Shown in pieces: positions 26,438-34,215 of a stretch of 64,000 nucleotides of DNA (the first letter of the stretch is position 1; the number at the start of each line of letters is the position of its first letter). The notes beneath the pieces are model-generated. The model was given only the letters and a program-made list of their open reading frames with translations. It was not told where the DNA came from and did not search any database. This stretch comes from Candidatus Melainabacteria bacterium (GTDB lineage: Bacteria > Cyanobacteriota > Vampirovibrionia > 2-02-FULL-35-15): the NCBI GenBank assembly GCA_023250155.1, contig JAHFBG010000004.1, positions 1 through 64,000 on the forward strand, given 5' to 3'. Both the position numbers and the translations under genes were made by a program.

Positions 26438-27838
26438 TTATGCTTTATCAACATTCTTACACAATCCTTTTCTTTGCATCTCTAGTAGAACAGTATAAGT
26501 AGGTAAGATATACAGGATTTCATCTTCTTGTAGTGCTCCAACAGCTTCTTTAACAGAGTCTTTTATTCTTTCATTGACTTTAATTTTATTAATGTCGTAA
26601 TCGGCATACTTTAATCTAAGTGCCATGTCATAAGCTCTTTTGCCTGATACATAAATGTCTTTTTTATGCTTAGAAAGAATATCAAATCTAGAATCCCAAA
26701 GCCAGGAGACATCTCTACCATCAGCGAAGTTATCATTTATAGCAATTAAAAATCTTGCATTTGGAATCTTTACAAGTGTTCTTAGCACTTCTGTTGTACC
26801 TGTTGGGTTTTTAATCAAATATATCCAGGCTGTTTTATTATGAATAGTTATTTTTTCACCTCTGCCAAAAATAGTGGAATATGTTTGAAGTCCTTTTTGA
26901 ATTTGTACATTTGTAATATTTGTAATAGTCTTTGCGATTGAAATTGCACAAGCTGCATTATAGAGATTAAAAGTTCCTATCATCGGTAAAAAGAAGTTAT
27001 TTTTATTGTTCGTGAATGACAAACTAACAATGTCAAAATTTATAGTTAAGTGATCTGACTGTATGTTTGTTAGAAGATAGTTTGGAAGTGGTTTTTCCAG
27101 AGTGCACTTGTTGCATTTATAGTTTCCAAGATGAGCGAGAGACTTGCTAGAGAAAGTAAGAGGGTTACTGCATTTTGGACATGTTGTTATTTCTTGTGGA
27201 TCTGATTGCCAGCTTACTTCCTTATTATGACTGTCTTCAGAAGTATGATATTCCAAACCGTAGTAAATTCTTGTATTTGTACTCGTAGCTTTTATAAAAG
27301 CTACTCTATAGTCATCAGCATTTAAAATAAGAGTACAATCTTGTATCTGGTCTATTCCTTTTTCAATGAGCTTTACAGTGGCATCTAATTCTCCAAATCT
27401 GTCTAATTGATCTCTAAAAAAGTTAGTAATAGCTATAAAATGAGGTTTTATTTGAGATGTTAAGAGTGGTAATGTAGCCTCATCAACCTCTAAAACAATG
27501 TAATCATACTTTAGCTTTCCAAATAAAGTAGAATGATGGCAAAACATACTTGCAATTCCAGACAATAAATTTGCACCTGATTTATTGAAGATTACATTGA
27601 ATCCAGATACTTTTAAAATATTTGCAAGAAGCCCACAGGTAGTGCTTTTTCCATTTGTACCAGTGACTAAAATGATTTTACAGGAACTGTTTATATTAAA
27701 ATATTTTATTAGATCTTTTTTGATTTTTAATGCAATTTTTCCTGGAAAATTTGATGCTTGACCAATATGCAATATAGAAATTAAACAACTTATTAACTTT
27801 GCAAGCCACAGTGACAATAGGAATAACAGTTTATTCAT
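26438..27838 (-). CDS. murT: MurT-type Mur ligase family protein
   Basis: This 466-residue ATP-dependent ligase-fold protein has the Mur central motif VTGTNGKSTTCGLL near residue 60. A four-cysteine zinc-ribbon insertion (CPKC and CNKC, about 215-245), characteristic of MurT, follows. It ends in a C-terminal DUF1727-type domain. In Gram-positive bacteria MurT and GatD amidate the D-Glu of lipid II. No gatD lies next to it here. An N-terminal hydrophobic segment suggests membrane association. It lies downstream of the HIT gene, separated by a strongly structured 205-nt segment. Confidence 0.85.
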   Translation of the reverse strand: MNKLLFLLSLWLAKLISCLISILHIGQASNFPGKIALKIKKDLIKYFNINSSCKIILVTGTNGKSTTCGLLANILKVSGFNVIFNKSGANLLSGIASMFCHHSTLFGKLKYDYIVLEVDEATLPLLTSQIKPHFIAITNFFRDQLDRFGELDATVKLIEKGIDQIQDCTLILNADDYRVAFIKATSTNTRIYYGLEYHTSEDSHNKEVSWQSDPQEITTCPKCSNPLTFSSKSLAHLGNYKCNKCTLEKPLPNYLLTNIQSDHLTINFDIVSLSFTNNKNNFFLPMIGTFNLYNAACAISIAKTITNITNVQIQKGLQTYSTIFGRGEKITIHNKTAWIYLIKNPTGTTEVLRTLVKIPNARFLIAINDNFADGRDVSWLWDSRFDILSKHKKDIYVSGKRAYDMALRLKYADYDINKIKVNERIKDSVKEAVGALQEDEILYILPTYTVLLEMQRKGLCKNVDKA

Positions 27839-27870
27839 TACATCTTACTTTCTACCTTAAACTCTATTGG

Positions 27871-28075
27871 TGTCAACTTAAGCAGTATCAATGTAAGACT
27901 CATCTGCCAAGTGCAGGAGCTGGACAGCCCGAGGGAACCTCTTAATGATTTTTGTTCTAAAGTCTTGATAATGTAAGTACAACACAGCTTACGAATTAAA
28001 TCTGCCAAGAACCCCGATGGCTTTGGAAAGCTCCAAGCTGGCATGGTGAGTCGAAACAAGATGCTTAAGTTGACA
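27871..28075. ncRNA. Candidate structured RNA between the HIT gene and murT
   Basis: A perfect 14-bp stem (TGTCAACTTAAGCA, 27871-27884, with 28062-28075) closes a nested fold. Further pairs are GACTCA 27897-27902 with 28047-28052, TGCCA 27905-27909 with 28039-28043, GGAGCT 27916-27921 with 28029-28034, and AGCC 27926-27929 with 28019-28022. Inside are two hairpins: GAGG/CCTC (27931-27941), and GTTCT/AGAAC (27954-28012) enclosing GTAAG/CTTAC (27973-27992). Size and rod shape recall 6S RNA, but I cannot match it to a known family and the strand is undecided. The open frame crossing it has no recognisable protein content. Confidence 0.5.
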
Positions 28076-28085
28076 GGCATGTACC

Positions 28086-28433
28086 TTAACCTGGTGGCCA
28101 CTTATGAAATCTACCTCCAAGTACATGAACATGGATATGATAAACAGTTTGGCCACCATTATCACCAGTGTTTATTACTGTTCTAAATCCATCTTGAAGA
28201 CCCGCTTTCTTAGCAACTTCTTTAGCTGTTAGAAGTAAATCACCCAATACGTCTTTATCTTCAACCTCCCATAGGTTTTTATAATGTTTTTTTGGTATTA
28301 CAAGTATATGTGTAGGACTTGCTGGCTTAATGTCATTAAAAGCAATGCAATTCTCATTTTCATAGACCAAATTCGATGGAATTTCTTTTTTTACTATTTT
28401 GCAAAAAATGCAATCTGTAACAGAATTATTCAT
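28086..28433 (-). CDS. HIT-family (Hint-like) nucleotide-binding protein
   Basis: This 115-residue histidine-triad hydrolase acts on nucleoside phosphoramidates or related purine nucleotides. It opens with CIFCKIVKKEIPS, whose two Cys match the zinc-binding positions of bacterial HINT proteins. The triad HIHVHVLGG lies near the C-terminus and it ends in a typical WPPG. It is complete in length. The start is shared in a 26-bp divergent gap with nrnA; TATACT ends 6 nt before its ATG, suggesting a leaderless message. The cellular role is not defined. Confidence 0.92.
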   Translation of the reverse strand: MNNSVTDCIFCKIVKKEIPSNLVYENENCIAFNDIKPASPTHILVIPKKHYKNLWEVEDKDVLGDLLLTAKEVAKKAGLQDGFRTVINTGDNGGQTVYHIHVHVLGGRFHKWPPG

Positions 28434-28439
28434 AACTAA

Positions 28440-28447
28440 AGTATAAT
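28440..28447. promoter_or_regulatory. Overlapping divergent -10 boxes (HIT gene and nrnA)
   Basis: AGTATAAT reads as TATAAT (28442-28447) on the plus strand and TATACT (28440-28445) on the minus strand. On the minus strand 6 nt separate the box from the HIT ATG. On the plus strand 6 nt separate it from an in-frame TTG (28454) and 12 nt from ATG 28460 of nrnA. One 8-bp sequence would therefore serve both directions. Confidence 0.6.
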
Positions 28448-28459
28448 CTAGAGTTGTTT

Positions 28460-29458
28460 ATGCAAGACAATATAACATTAAATAAGATTACAAATGAAGT
28501 AAAGAATAATAACGGTATTTTGAAAAGTTTGGTTTTAGCGCATCAAAATCCTGATGGTGATACATTGGGTTCAATGCTAGCATTGGGGGTTATTCTAAGT
28601 GATTTAGGACATAAGGTTGACTATGTGATTTCAGACCCAGTTCCAGAGATATATCAATTTCTTCCATATACACATTTTGTAAAGTTGCCTGAAGATAAAG
28701 CTTTGCAGGATCAATACGATTTTGCTTTTTCATTAGACTGTGGATCTGTTAAACGTTTGGGAAAAGCAATGATGCTTTGGCAAAAAGCCAAGAAAACAAT
28801 TAATATCGATCATCATATTTCAAATGAAAAATTTGGAGATATAAACTGGATAGAACCTGAAGCTGTAAGTACAGGACAGTTAGTTTACTGGCTAGCTAAA
28901 AATTTAAATGTAAATTTTACAAAAGAGATTGCTACTTTACTTTATACTACACTGCTAACAGATACAGGTTGCTTTTCAAACTCCAATACAAATGCTGGAG
29001 CCTTTTTGTGGGGAGCTGAGCTCATAAAACTTGGAACAGATTGTGAAAATGTTTACAAAAAAGTTTTTTTAGAAAAACCATTTAAATCAATTAAAATTTT
29101 TGGTTCTGCTTTAAACAATGTAGAACTTTTAGAGAATGGACAATTGATCTGGACCTATATTAATCATGAAGTTATGAAACAGATTTCAGCAACAGGTGAA
29201 GATACTGAAGATGTTGTGGACTACATGATGAGAACTAAAGGAGTTAAGATGGGAGTCTTTTTTAGAGAAGATGTAAATGAAACCAAAGTAAGCTTGCGAT
29301 CTAATATAGATATTGATGTTAGTAAAATTGCAATGTCTTTTGGTGGAGGTGGACATAAGAGAGCGAGTGGAATTAATATGAAATATCCGTTTACAGAGGT
29401 TAAAAATCAAGTTTTAGAGAAGGTTATAAATGAACTTAAAAATTACAACAAAAACTAA
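28460..29458 (+). CDS. nrnA: DHH-family phosphoesterase, NrnA-like
   Basis: This enzyme of about 332 residues has a DHH domain (LAHQNPDGDTLGS, then SLDCGS and NIDHHISN) and a C-terminal DHHA1 domain with GGGGHKRASG. This matches NrnA enzymes, which degrade nanoRNAs and dephosphorylate 3'-phosphoadenosine 5'-phosphate. It is the first gene of nrnA-ispD-thrB; its 3' end overlaps ispD by 29 bp. I chose ATG 28460, but TTG 28454 is exactly 6 nt past the -10 box. Oligoribonuclease and pAp phosphatase activities are family knowledge. Confidence 0.9.
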   Translation: MQDNITLNKITNEVKNNNGILKSLVLAHQNPDGDTLGSMLALGVILSDLGHKVDYVISDPVPEIYQFLPYTHFVKLPEDKALQDQYDFAFSLDCGSVKRLGKAMMLWQKAKKTINIDHHISNEKFGDINWIEPEAVSTGQLVYWLAKNLNVNFTKEIATLLYTTLLTDTGCFSNSNTNAGAFLWGAELIKLGTDCENVYKKVFLEKPFKSIKIFGSALNNVELLENGQLIWTYINHEVMKQISATGEDTEDVVDYMMRTKGVKMGVFFREDVNETKVSLRSNIDIDVSKIAMSFGGGGHKRASGINMKYPFTEVKNQVLEKVINELKNYNKN

Positions 29459-30215
29459 TAAATCACTTTCTGTAATTATTGCAGCAGGAGGAGATGCTCT
29501 TAGATTAGGGCAATCAATACCTAAACAGTTTGTTCTTCTTGGTGGTAAGCCATTTTTAATTCATTGTGTTGAAAAATTTTTAATGTTAGAAAATATTATT
29601 GAAATTATAATTCTGACAAGTAATATTTCAGAGACAAATTTGCTACTAAATGAATATGACTATTTAGAAGGTTCTAAGCCAGTAAAAATCAAAGCTGTAA
29701 TAGGAGGAAAACTAAGGAAAGATTCTGTATATAATGGTTTTTTTTCTTTAACACAAAAGGTTGATTTAGTATTGGTTCATGATGTAGCAAGACCATTGGT
29801 AAAGTTGAAAGATACAGTGAATTGTATTGAAGTGGCTAGTAAAACTAATGCAGCTATTTTAGCTAGTCCAGTGGTAGATACTTTTAAAAGAGGTAAATTA
29901 AATAATAATGAATTGCTAGTTGAAACTACTATAGACAGAGAAAATTTGTATAGTATTCAAACACCTCAGGTTATAAGCTATGACCTGCTAAAGGAAGTCT
30001 ATGAAAAAGACTCTTGTAAAGAAGGGGTAAAATTAAATTTTACAGATGAAGCAATGTTGCTAGAACATTATGGGAAACCTGTTAATCTTGTAATAGGCAG
30101 TAATACAAATATTAAGATTACTTACCCTGATGATTTAAAAATCGCAGAAGCAATTTTTAACAATGAGAAAAAAGAATTAAATCTAGAAAGGAATTTGCTA
30201 ACAGCTAATAGCTAA
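29430..30215 (+). CDS. ispD: 2-C-methyl-D-erythritol 4-phosphate cytidylyltransferase
   Basis: This MEP-pathway enzyme forms CDP-methylerythritol from CTP. The 261 residues show the nucleotide-binding start VIIAAGGDALRLGQSIPKQF, where the usual Gly-x-Gly-x-R-x-Gly is slightly changed, GGKLRKDSVYNG, and VHDVARPLV with the metal-binding Asp. TPQVISYDLL and the TDEAMLLE segment follow. The C-terminus has a short extension (NEKKELNLERNLL). It overlaps nrnA by 29 bp and is followed by thrB. The same pathway is represented by ispE at 42528 and a prenyl synthase at 31683. Confidence 0.94.
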   Translation: MNLKITTKTNKSLSVIIAAGGDALRLGQSIPKQFVLLGGKPFLIHCVEKFLMLENIIEIIILTSNISETNLLLNEYDYLEGSKPVKIKAVIGGKLRKDSVYNGFFSLTQKVDLVLVHDVARPLVKLKDTVNCIEVASKTNAAILASPVVDTFKRGKLNNNELLVETTIDRENLYSIQTPQVISYDLLKEVYEKDSCKEGVKLNFTDEAMLLEHYGKPVNLVIGSNTNIKITYPDDLKIAEAIFNNEKKELNLERNLLTANS

Positions 30216-30231
30216 TGGCAAAGTGCTAATT

Positions 30232-31149
30232 ATGTCAGATGTAATAAAAATAAAAGTACCTGCCTCAACAGCTAATTTGGGGCCTGGGTTTGATACATTG
30301 TCATTAGCTTTAGAGTGGTACAACGAATTTGTGTTTAAGGTTACAAAAGAAGGATTAACAATTACTCAAACAGGTGCTACAAAACTTCCTGAAGACAGTA
30401 CAAATTTGGTTTATAAATCATTTTGTGAAGTATTTAAAAAACAGCAGAAAACACCTCCCGGTATAGAGATAAACATAGATACTCAGATTCCACAAGCTGC
30501 TGGGTTGGGTTCTAGTGCTAGCGCAGTTGTTAGTGGTGTACTTGCTGCAAATACTATACTTGGCAATACATTGTCGAAAAGAGAAGTTTTGAGTTTAGCT
30601 ACAAAAATAGAAGGACATCCTGACAATTGTGCAGCTGCTGTTTATGGTGGGTTGTCAATATCTGTGTCAGTCGATGATAGGGTTTATGTCAGCCAATTTC
30701 CTTGGCCAAATGAATTGTTTATTACTGTTGTAATACCTGACTTTGATCTTCCAACAAGAATTTCAAGAGAACTTTTACCTGCTCAAGTTTCATATGGAGA
30801 TGCCACCTTTAATGTAAGTAGAACAGCGTATTTGTTAGCTAGTTTATTAAATAAAGATTGGGAAGGTTTGAAAATTGGTTTTCAAGATAGGCTTCATCAA
30901 CCGTTTAGAAGAGACTTAGTTCCAGGCATGGAACCTGTTTTGAGTAAGGCATTAAGTAGTGGTGCTTTTGGTGCTACGTTGTCTGGAGCTGGTCCTGCTT
31001 TAGCAGCTTTTATAAATGATAAAAACAAAGCTGAATTAATAGGAAGTGAAATGGTAAATAAGTGGCAAGAATTTAAAGTAAAAAGCACTTATAAAGTTTT
31101 AAAGGTAGCTTTAGAAGGTGCTACTGTAGAGACTTTGGTTACTAAGTAG
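30232..31149 (+). CDS. thrB: Homoserine kinase
   Basis: This GHMP-family kinase phosphorylates homoserine in threonine synthesis. It has about 305 residues with VPASTANLGPGFDTLSLAL at the N-terminus, the phosphate-binding loop PQAAGLGSSASAVVSG, EGHPDNCAAAVYGG, and the C-terminal GATLSGAGPALAAF motif. All are typical of ThrB. I chose ATG 30232; a GTG three codons earlier is possible. It follows ispD by 16 bp and is probably last in its operon, before an inverted repeat. Confidence 0.95.
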   Translation: MSDVIKIKVPASTANLGPGFDTLSLALEWYNEFVFKVTKEGLTITQTGATKLPEDSTNLVYKSFCEVFKKQQKTPPGIEINIDTQIPQAAGLGSSASAVVSGVLAANTILGNTLSKREVLSLATKIEGHPDNCAAAVYGGLSISVSVDDRVYVSQFPWPNELFITVVIPDFDLPTRISRELLPAQVSYGDATFNVSRTAYLLASLLNKDWEGLKIGFQDRLHQPFRRDLVPGMEPVLSKALSSGAFGATLSGAGPALAAFINDKNKAELIGSEMVNKWQEFKVKSTYKVLKVALEGATVETLVTK

Positions 31150-31158
31150 ACATCTAAA

Positions 31159-31227
31159 GATGTCATTGCGAGCTGAATGAAATGAAGCGTGGCAATCCCA
31201 AAGGCTTACACTCTTCGATTGACATCT
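31159..31227. repeat. Inverted repeat, TGTCATTGCGAGC family
   Basis: AGATGTCA (31159-31166) pairs with TGACATCT (31220-31227). Between them, ATTGCGAGC and GTGGCAATC are partly complementary. From memory, TGTCATTGCGAGC...GCAATC is a widespread dispersed palindromic element in several bacterial groups. It lies between the converging thrB and DUF212 genes and is richer in GC than its flanks. Confidence 0.65.
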
Positions 31228-31233
31228 GATTAG

Positions 31234-31677
31234 TTAAAACCAATGTATAAAGATTGCTACTATTGATCCAAGTAATGCACCAGCTAAAACCTCAATGGGT
31301 GTATGTCCTAAAAGTTCTCTAAATCTTTGTGAGCTAAGATGAGGGTGCTCTGAAAATACCTCAGAAACTATTTGATTTAATACAGCTGCTTGCTTTCCTA
31401 CGGCACGTCTTAACCCTGCTGCATCGTACATTACGACTAATGTAATTGTTAAGCCTATTGCAAATGCTACAGAATCAAATCCAGCAGTTAATCCTACGCT
31501 CATAGTCATACCCATCATAAATGCACTATGACTTGAAGGCATACCACCTGTTTGAAATAATCTTTGTATGCTTATTTTTTTGTTTATGATGATAAAAGAA
31601 ATAAATTTAAATAGCTGAGCTAGGAAATTTGAAATAATTGCAGACAAAATAACTTCAAGCCCTTTTGTTAAGTACAT
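31234..31677 (-). CDS. Divergent PAP2 family (DUF212/YuiD) membrane protein
   Basis: This 147-residue membrane protein matches YuiD of Bacillus and similar cyanobacterial proteins, related to acid phosphatases/haloperoxidases. The phosphatase-like signature GGMPSSHSAFMMGM lies near residue 45, and a second conserved stretch LGHTPIEVLAGALLGS near 125. There are about three or four hydrophobic segments. Activity is unproven in this family; a lipid phosphate substrate is plausible. It follows the prenyl diphosphate synthase gene by 5 bp, so it may handle isoprenoid phosphates. Confidence 0.88.
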   Translation of the reverse strand: MYLTKGLEVILSAIISNFLAQLFKFISFIIINKKISIQRLFQTGGMPSSHSAFMMGMTMSVGLTAGFDSVAFAIGLTITLVVMYDAAGLRRAVGKQAAVLNQIVSEVFSEHPHLSSQRFRELLGHTPIEVLAGALLGSIVAIFIHWF

Positions 31678-31682
31678 AAGTA

Positions 31683-32609
31683 TTAATTTATCCTATTAAC
31701 GATATAGTTTGCTAGTTCTTTTAGAAGTAATGTATCTATTGTTATTTTTTCTAATTCATCATTAGCTTCAATTGTTAAATCAAAAGCCATTTTTTTTGCC
31801 TCATTTAATCCTATTATTGAAGGGAATGTTGCCTTTTTTTGTTCTTCGTCTTTTCCTGACGTTTTGCCAAGAGTTTTTGTGTCGCTTGTCTTATCAAGAA
31901 TATCATCAATTATTTGAAAAGCTACTCCTATTTTTAAGCCAAAAGTACTTAAATGTGTAATTGCTTTATCTTTTATTGTGTCTTTAGTATTTAATCCAAC
32001 AATTGCACCACAGACAATTGATGCTTTTATGAGTTCTGCTGTTTTTAATGTTGCTATTTTAATTGTGTCATTTAATGTCGCTGATTTATCCGCAAAATAC
32101 AAATCAAGAATTTGTCCTGGAACAAGTCCAAAGCTAAATGCTTTAGTCAGTGTATTTATTAACTCTAGTTTTTGACATTCAGATATTTCATGTGTTTGCC
32201 CAATTAAAATTTGTGTGGCTAAAGATAACATAGCATCACCAGCTAAAATTGCAGTAGCTTCACCAAATGCCTTGTGACAAGATGGTTTGCCACGTCTTAA
32301 ATCGTCATCGTCCATGGCAGGGAGATCATCATGGATTAAACTCATTGCATGTATCATTTCAATTGAGGCACAAGCAGTTAAGCAATCATTTAATCTTGAG
32401 GTGTCATCTGTTAGTGATTCATATGTAGCAAGACAAAGTGCACTTCTAATTCTTTTTCCTCCATTAAAAAGTGAATATTTTACAGCTTCCCAAAGCTCTT
32501 TAGGTTCTTTGTATTCTTCATTTTGAAATAGTTTTCTTAGATGTTCATCTACTAAATCTTTTTTCTTGCTTAAATATTGCTCTATGTCTATGTTAGGCTT
32601 TGTTAGCAT
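31683..32609 (-). CDS. Prenyl diphosphate synthase (farnesyl/geranylgeranyl type)
   Basis: This 308-residue trans-prenyltransferase makes C15-C20 diphosphates from dimethylallyl and isopentenyl diphosphates. It has FQNEEY-KE, the IPP-binding GGKRIR, the first Asp-rich motif DDLPAMDDDD with its bacterial two-residue insertion, GDAML, and the second motif FQIIDDILD. Chain length cannot be fixed by eye, so no symbol is given. It heads the minus-strand pair with the DUF212 gene and is divergent from fabZ with 35 bp between starts; TAAAAT ends 6 nt before its ATG. Confidence 0.93.
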   Translation of the reverse strand: MLTKPNIDIEQYLSKKKDLVDEHLRKLFQNEEYKEPKELWEAVKYSLFNGGKRIRSALCLATYESLTDDTSRLNDCLTACASIEMIHAMSLIHDDLPAMDDDDLRRGKPSCHKAFGEATAILAGDAMLSLATQILIGQTHEISECQKLELINTLTKAFSFGLVPGQILDLYFADKSATLNDTIKIATLKTAELIKASIVCGAIVGLNTKDTIKDKAITHLSTFGLKIGVAFQIIDDILDKTSDTKTLGKTSGKDEEQKKATFPSIIGLNEAKKMAFDLTIEANDELEKITIDTLLLKELANYIVNRIN

Positions 32610-32615
32610 GTGAAT

Positions 32616-32638
32616 ATTTTAGCGTATGCTAATATAAT
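32616..32638. promoter_or_regulatory. Divergent -10 boxes for the prenyl synthase and fabZ
   Basis: Minus strand: TAAAAT (32616-32621), 6 nt, then ATG of the prenyl synthase. Plus strand: TATAAT (32633-32638), ACAGTT, then ATG 32645 of fabZ. The 35-bp gap has no room for a normal leader or Shine-Dalgarno site on either side. Any -35 boxes would lie in or near the opposite gene. Confidence 0.65.
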
Positions 32639-32644
32639 ACAGTT

Positions 32645-33112
32645 ATGTCTACAGCAGTTGATACTATTATTGATGTAAATAAGATTAGAGAAATCATTCC
32701 TCATAGATATCCATTTTTACTTATAGATAGAATCACTTACTTAGAACCAGGGTTGAAAGCTATTGGGTATAAGAATGTTACGACTAATGAACCATTTTTT
32801 CAAGGACATTTCCCCGGGAATCCTATAATGCCAGGTGTGTTAATTATTGAAGCATTGGCACAATTAGGCTGTGTCACAATGTTAGTCAAAGAAGAATATA
32901 AGGGCATGATAGGTTTATTTGCTGGAATTGATGGAGTTCGTTTTAAAAAACAAGTAGTGCCTGGAGATAAGCTTGAACTTTATGTAGAACTTTTAAAACT
33001 AAAAGGACCAATTGGAAAATTTAAGGGTGAAGCAAAAGTCGATGGACAGCTTGCAGCAGAAGCAGAGGTTTTGTTTGCAATAGCACCTAAACCAGAAGAT
33101 AGGAAAATTTAG
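32645..33112 (+). CDS. fabZ: 3-hydroxyacyl-ACP dehydratase FabZ
   Basis: This 155-residue hot-dog-fold dehydratase removes water from beta-hydroxyacyl-ACP in type II fatty acid elongation. It has IPHRYPFLLIDR and the active-site segment HFPGNPIMPGV with catalytic His and, later, the Glu in IIEALAQ. Length is normal. It has no Shine-Dalgarno site; TATAAT ends 6 nt before the ATG, which suggests a leaderless transcript. It stands alone, with no lpx genes adjacent, and converges with ftsW (4-bp overlap). Confidence 0.96.
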   Translation: MSTAVDTIIDVNKIREIIPHRYPFLLIDRITYLEPGLKAIGYKNVTTNEPFFQGHFPGNPIMPGVLIIEALAQLGCVTMLVKEEYKGMIGLFAGIDGVRFKKQVVPGDKLELYVELLKLKGPIGKFKGEAKVDGQLAAEAEVLFAIAPKPEDRKI

Positions 33113-34215
33113 ACTTCCTTTACTAGATTAAACAAAATCCCACACATAGCAAGTGTAACTATAAGAGATGTTCCACCACAACTAAAAAATGGCAATGTTA
33201 CACCTGTAATTGGTAATAAGCCAATTGCTACTGAAATGTTTACCACTGCTTGTGTTGCTATTAAGAGAATGATTCCCATTCCTAGTATTTTTCCGTATTT
33301 GTCTTCTACCTTATTAATTAGATAAAATCCTCTAAGTATCCATGTTAAGTATAAAATCAAGATTGCACTAAAACCAATGAAGCCAATTTCTTCAGCAATT
33401 ATTGCTGCAATAAAGTCTGCATGAGGTATTGGCAGGATACCATTTTTTTGTCTTGAGTGACCTAGTCCAGATCCAAACCATCCACCAAAAGCTAAAGCAT
33501 ATTTTGCTTGAATCAAGTTATATCCTCTTCCTTGTGGTTCTAAATAAGGCTTAAGCCAATAGGTTATTCTATCCATTTGATATGAGGAAATCTTTAAGCT
33601 GATTAAATAAACTCCTAAAGTACTACTTCCAATTAATAACCAAATTGGATAACCAAATATGAAAAACAGTTGGAACATTAGAAAACATAGTATTAATGAG
33701 GATCCTAAGTCAGGTTGCTTAAAAACAATAGCAGTTAAAATTATTGAAAAGATTATACCCTGATATTTTTTAAACTCAAACCATTTGTATTTGATAAGAA
33801 ATCTAGAAATTAAAAGTAGTACTGCAAACTTTGTAATTTCAGCTGGTTGTAACTGAATGAATCCTAAAGAAAGCCATCTTTGTGAGCCACCGCTTGCTTT
33901 TCCTATATGTGAAAAGACGGTAATCAACATTAGTATGAGTGCTATAAATGCAATACTCCAGGTAGATTTAAACCAAAACTTATAATTTATTCTAGAGAAT
34001 AGAACCAATAAGAATATTCCAATACTAAAAGCAATAAATTGTTTAAAACCAAGTATCCAAAAAGCTCCTGTAAGTCTATGTGATTCATAAGTACTACTAC
34101 TAAAAGCAAATATTAAACCACTAATTGCTAAAGTTAGTGTTAGTTGTAGAAAAAAAAGATCTATTTGCTTAAAGTCTGCAAACCAAGTCTTTAAATATTC
34201 TTCCTCTTTCTTCAT
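33109..34215 (-). CDS. ftsW: FtsW/RodA-family peptidoglycan polymerase
   Basis: This SEDS-family membrane protein of about 368 residues with roughly ten hydrophobic segments polymerises lipid II into glycan strands. It has the family segment HADFIAAIIAEEIGF and the C-terminal signature LPFFSCGGTSLI. Its position right after murD is typical of the division cluster and favours FtsW over RodA. I chose ATG 34215 (MKKEEEYLKTW); a GTG nine codons earlier is possible. The start lies 47 bp inside the 3' end of murD, so translation is coupled. Confidence 0.9.
   Translation of the reverse strand: MKKEEEYLKTWFADFKQIDLFFLQLTLTLAISGLIFAFSSSTYESHRLTGAFWILGFKQFIAFSIGIFLLVLFSRINYKFWFKSTWSIAFIALILMLITVFSHIGKASGGSQRWLSLGFIQLQPAEITKFAVLLLISRFLIKYKWFEFKKYQGIIFSIILTAIVFKQPDLGSSLILCFLMFQLFFIFGYPIWLLIGSSTLGVYLISLKISSYQMDRITYWLKPYLEPQGRGYNLIQAKYALAFGGWFGSGLGHSRQKNGILPIPHADFIAAIIAEEIGFIGFSAILILYLTWILRGFYLINKVEDKYGKILGMGIILLIATQAVVNISVAIGLLPITGVTLPFFSCGGTSLIVTLAMCGILFNLVKEV

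Noticed and set aside
27838..28101. 87-codon minus-strand frame between the HIT gene and murT
   Set aside because: It coincides with the nested RNA-like fold, has no homology I recognise and no ribosome-binding site, so the structured element explains the sequence better.
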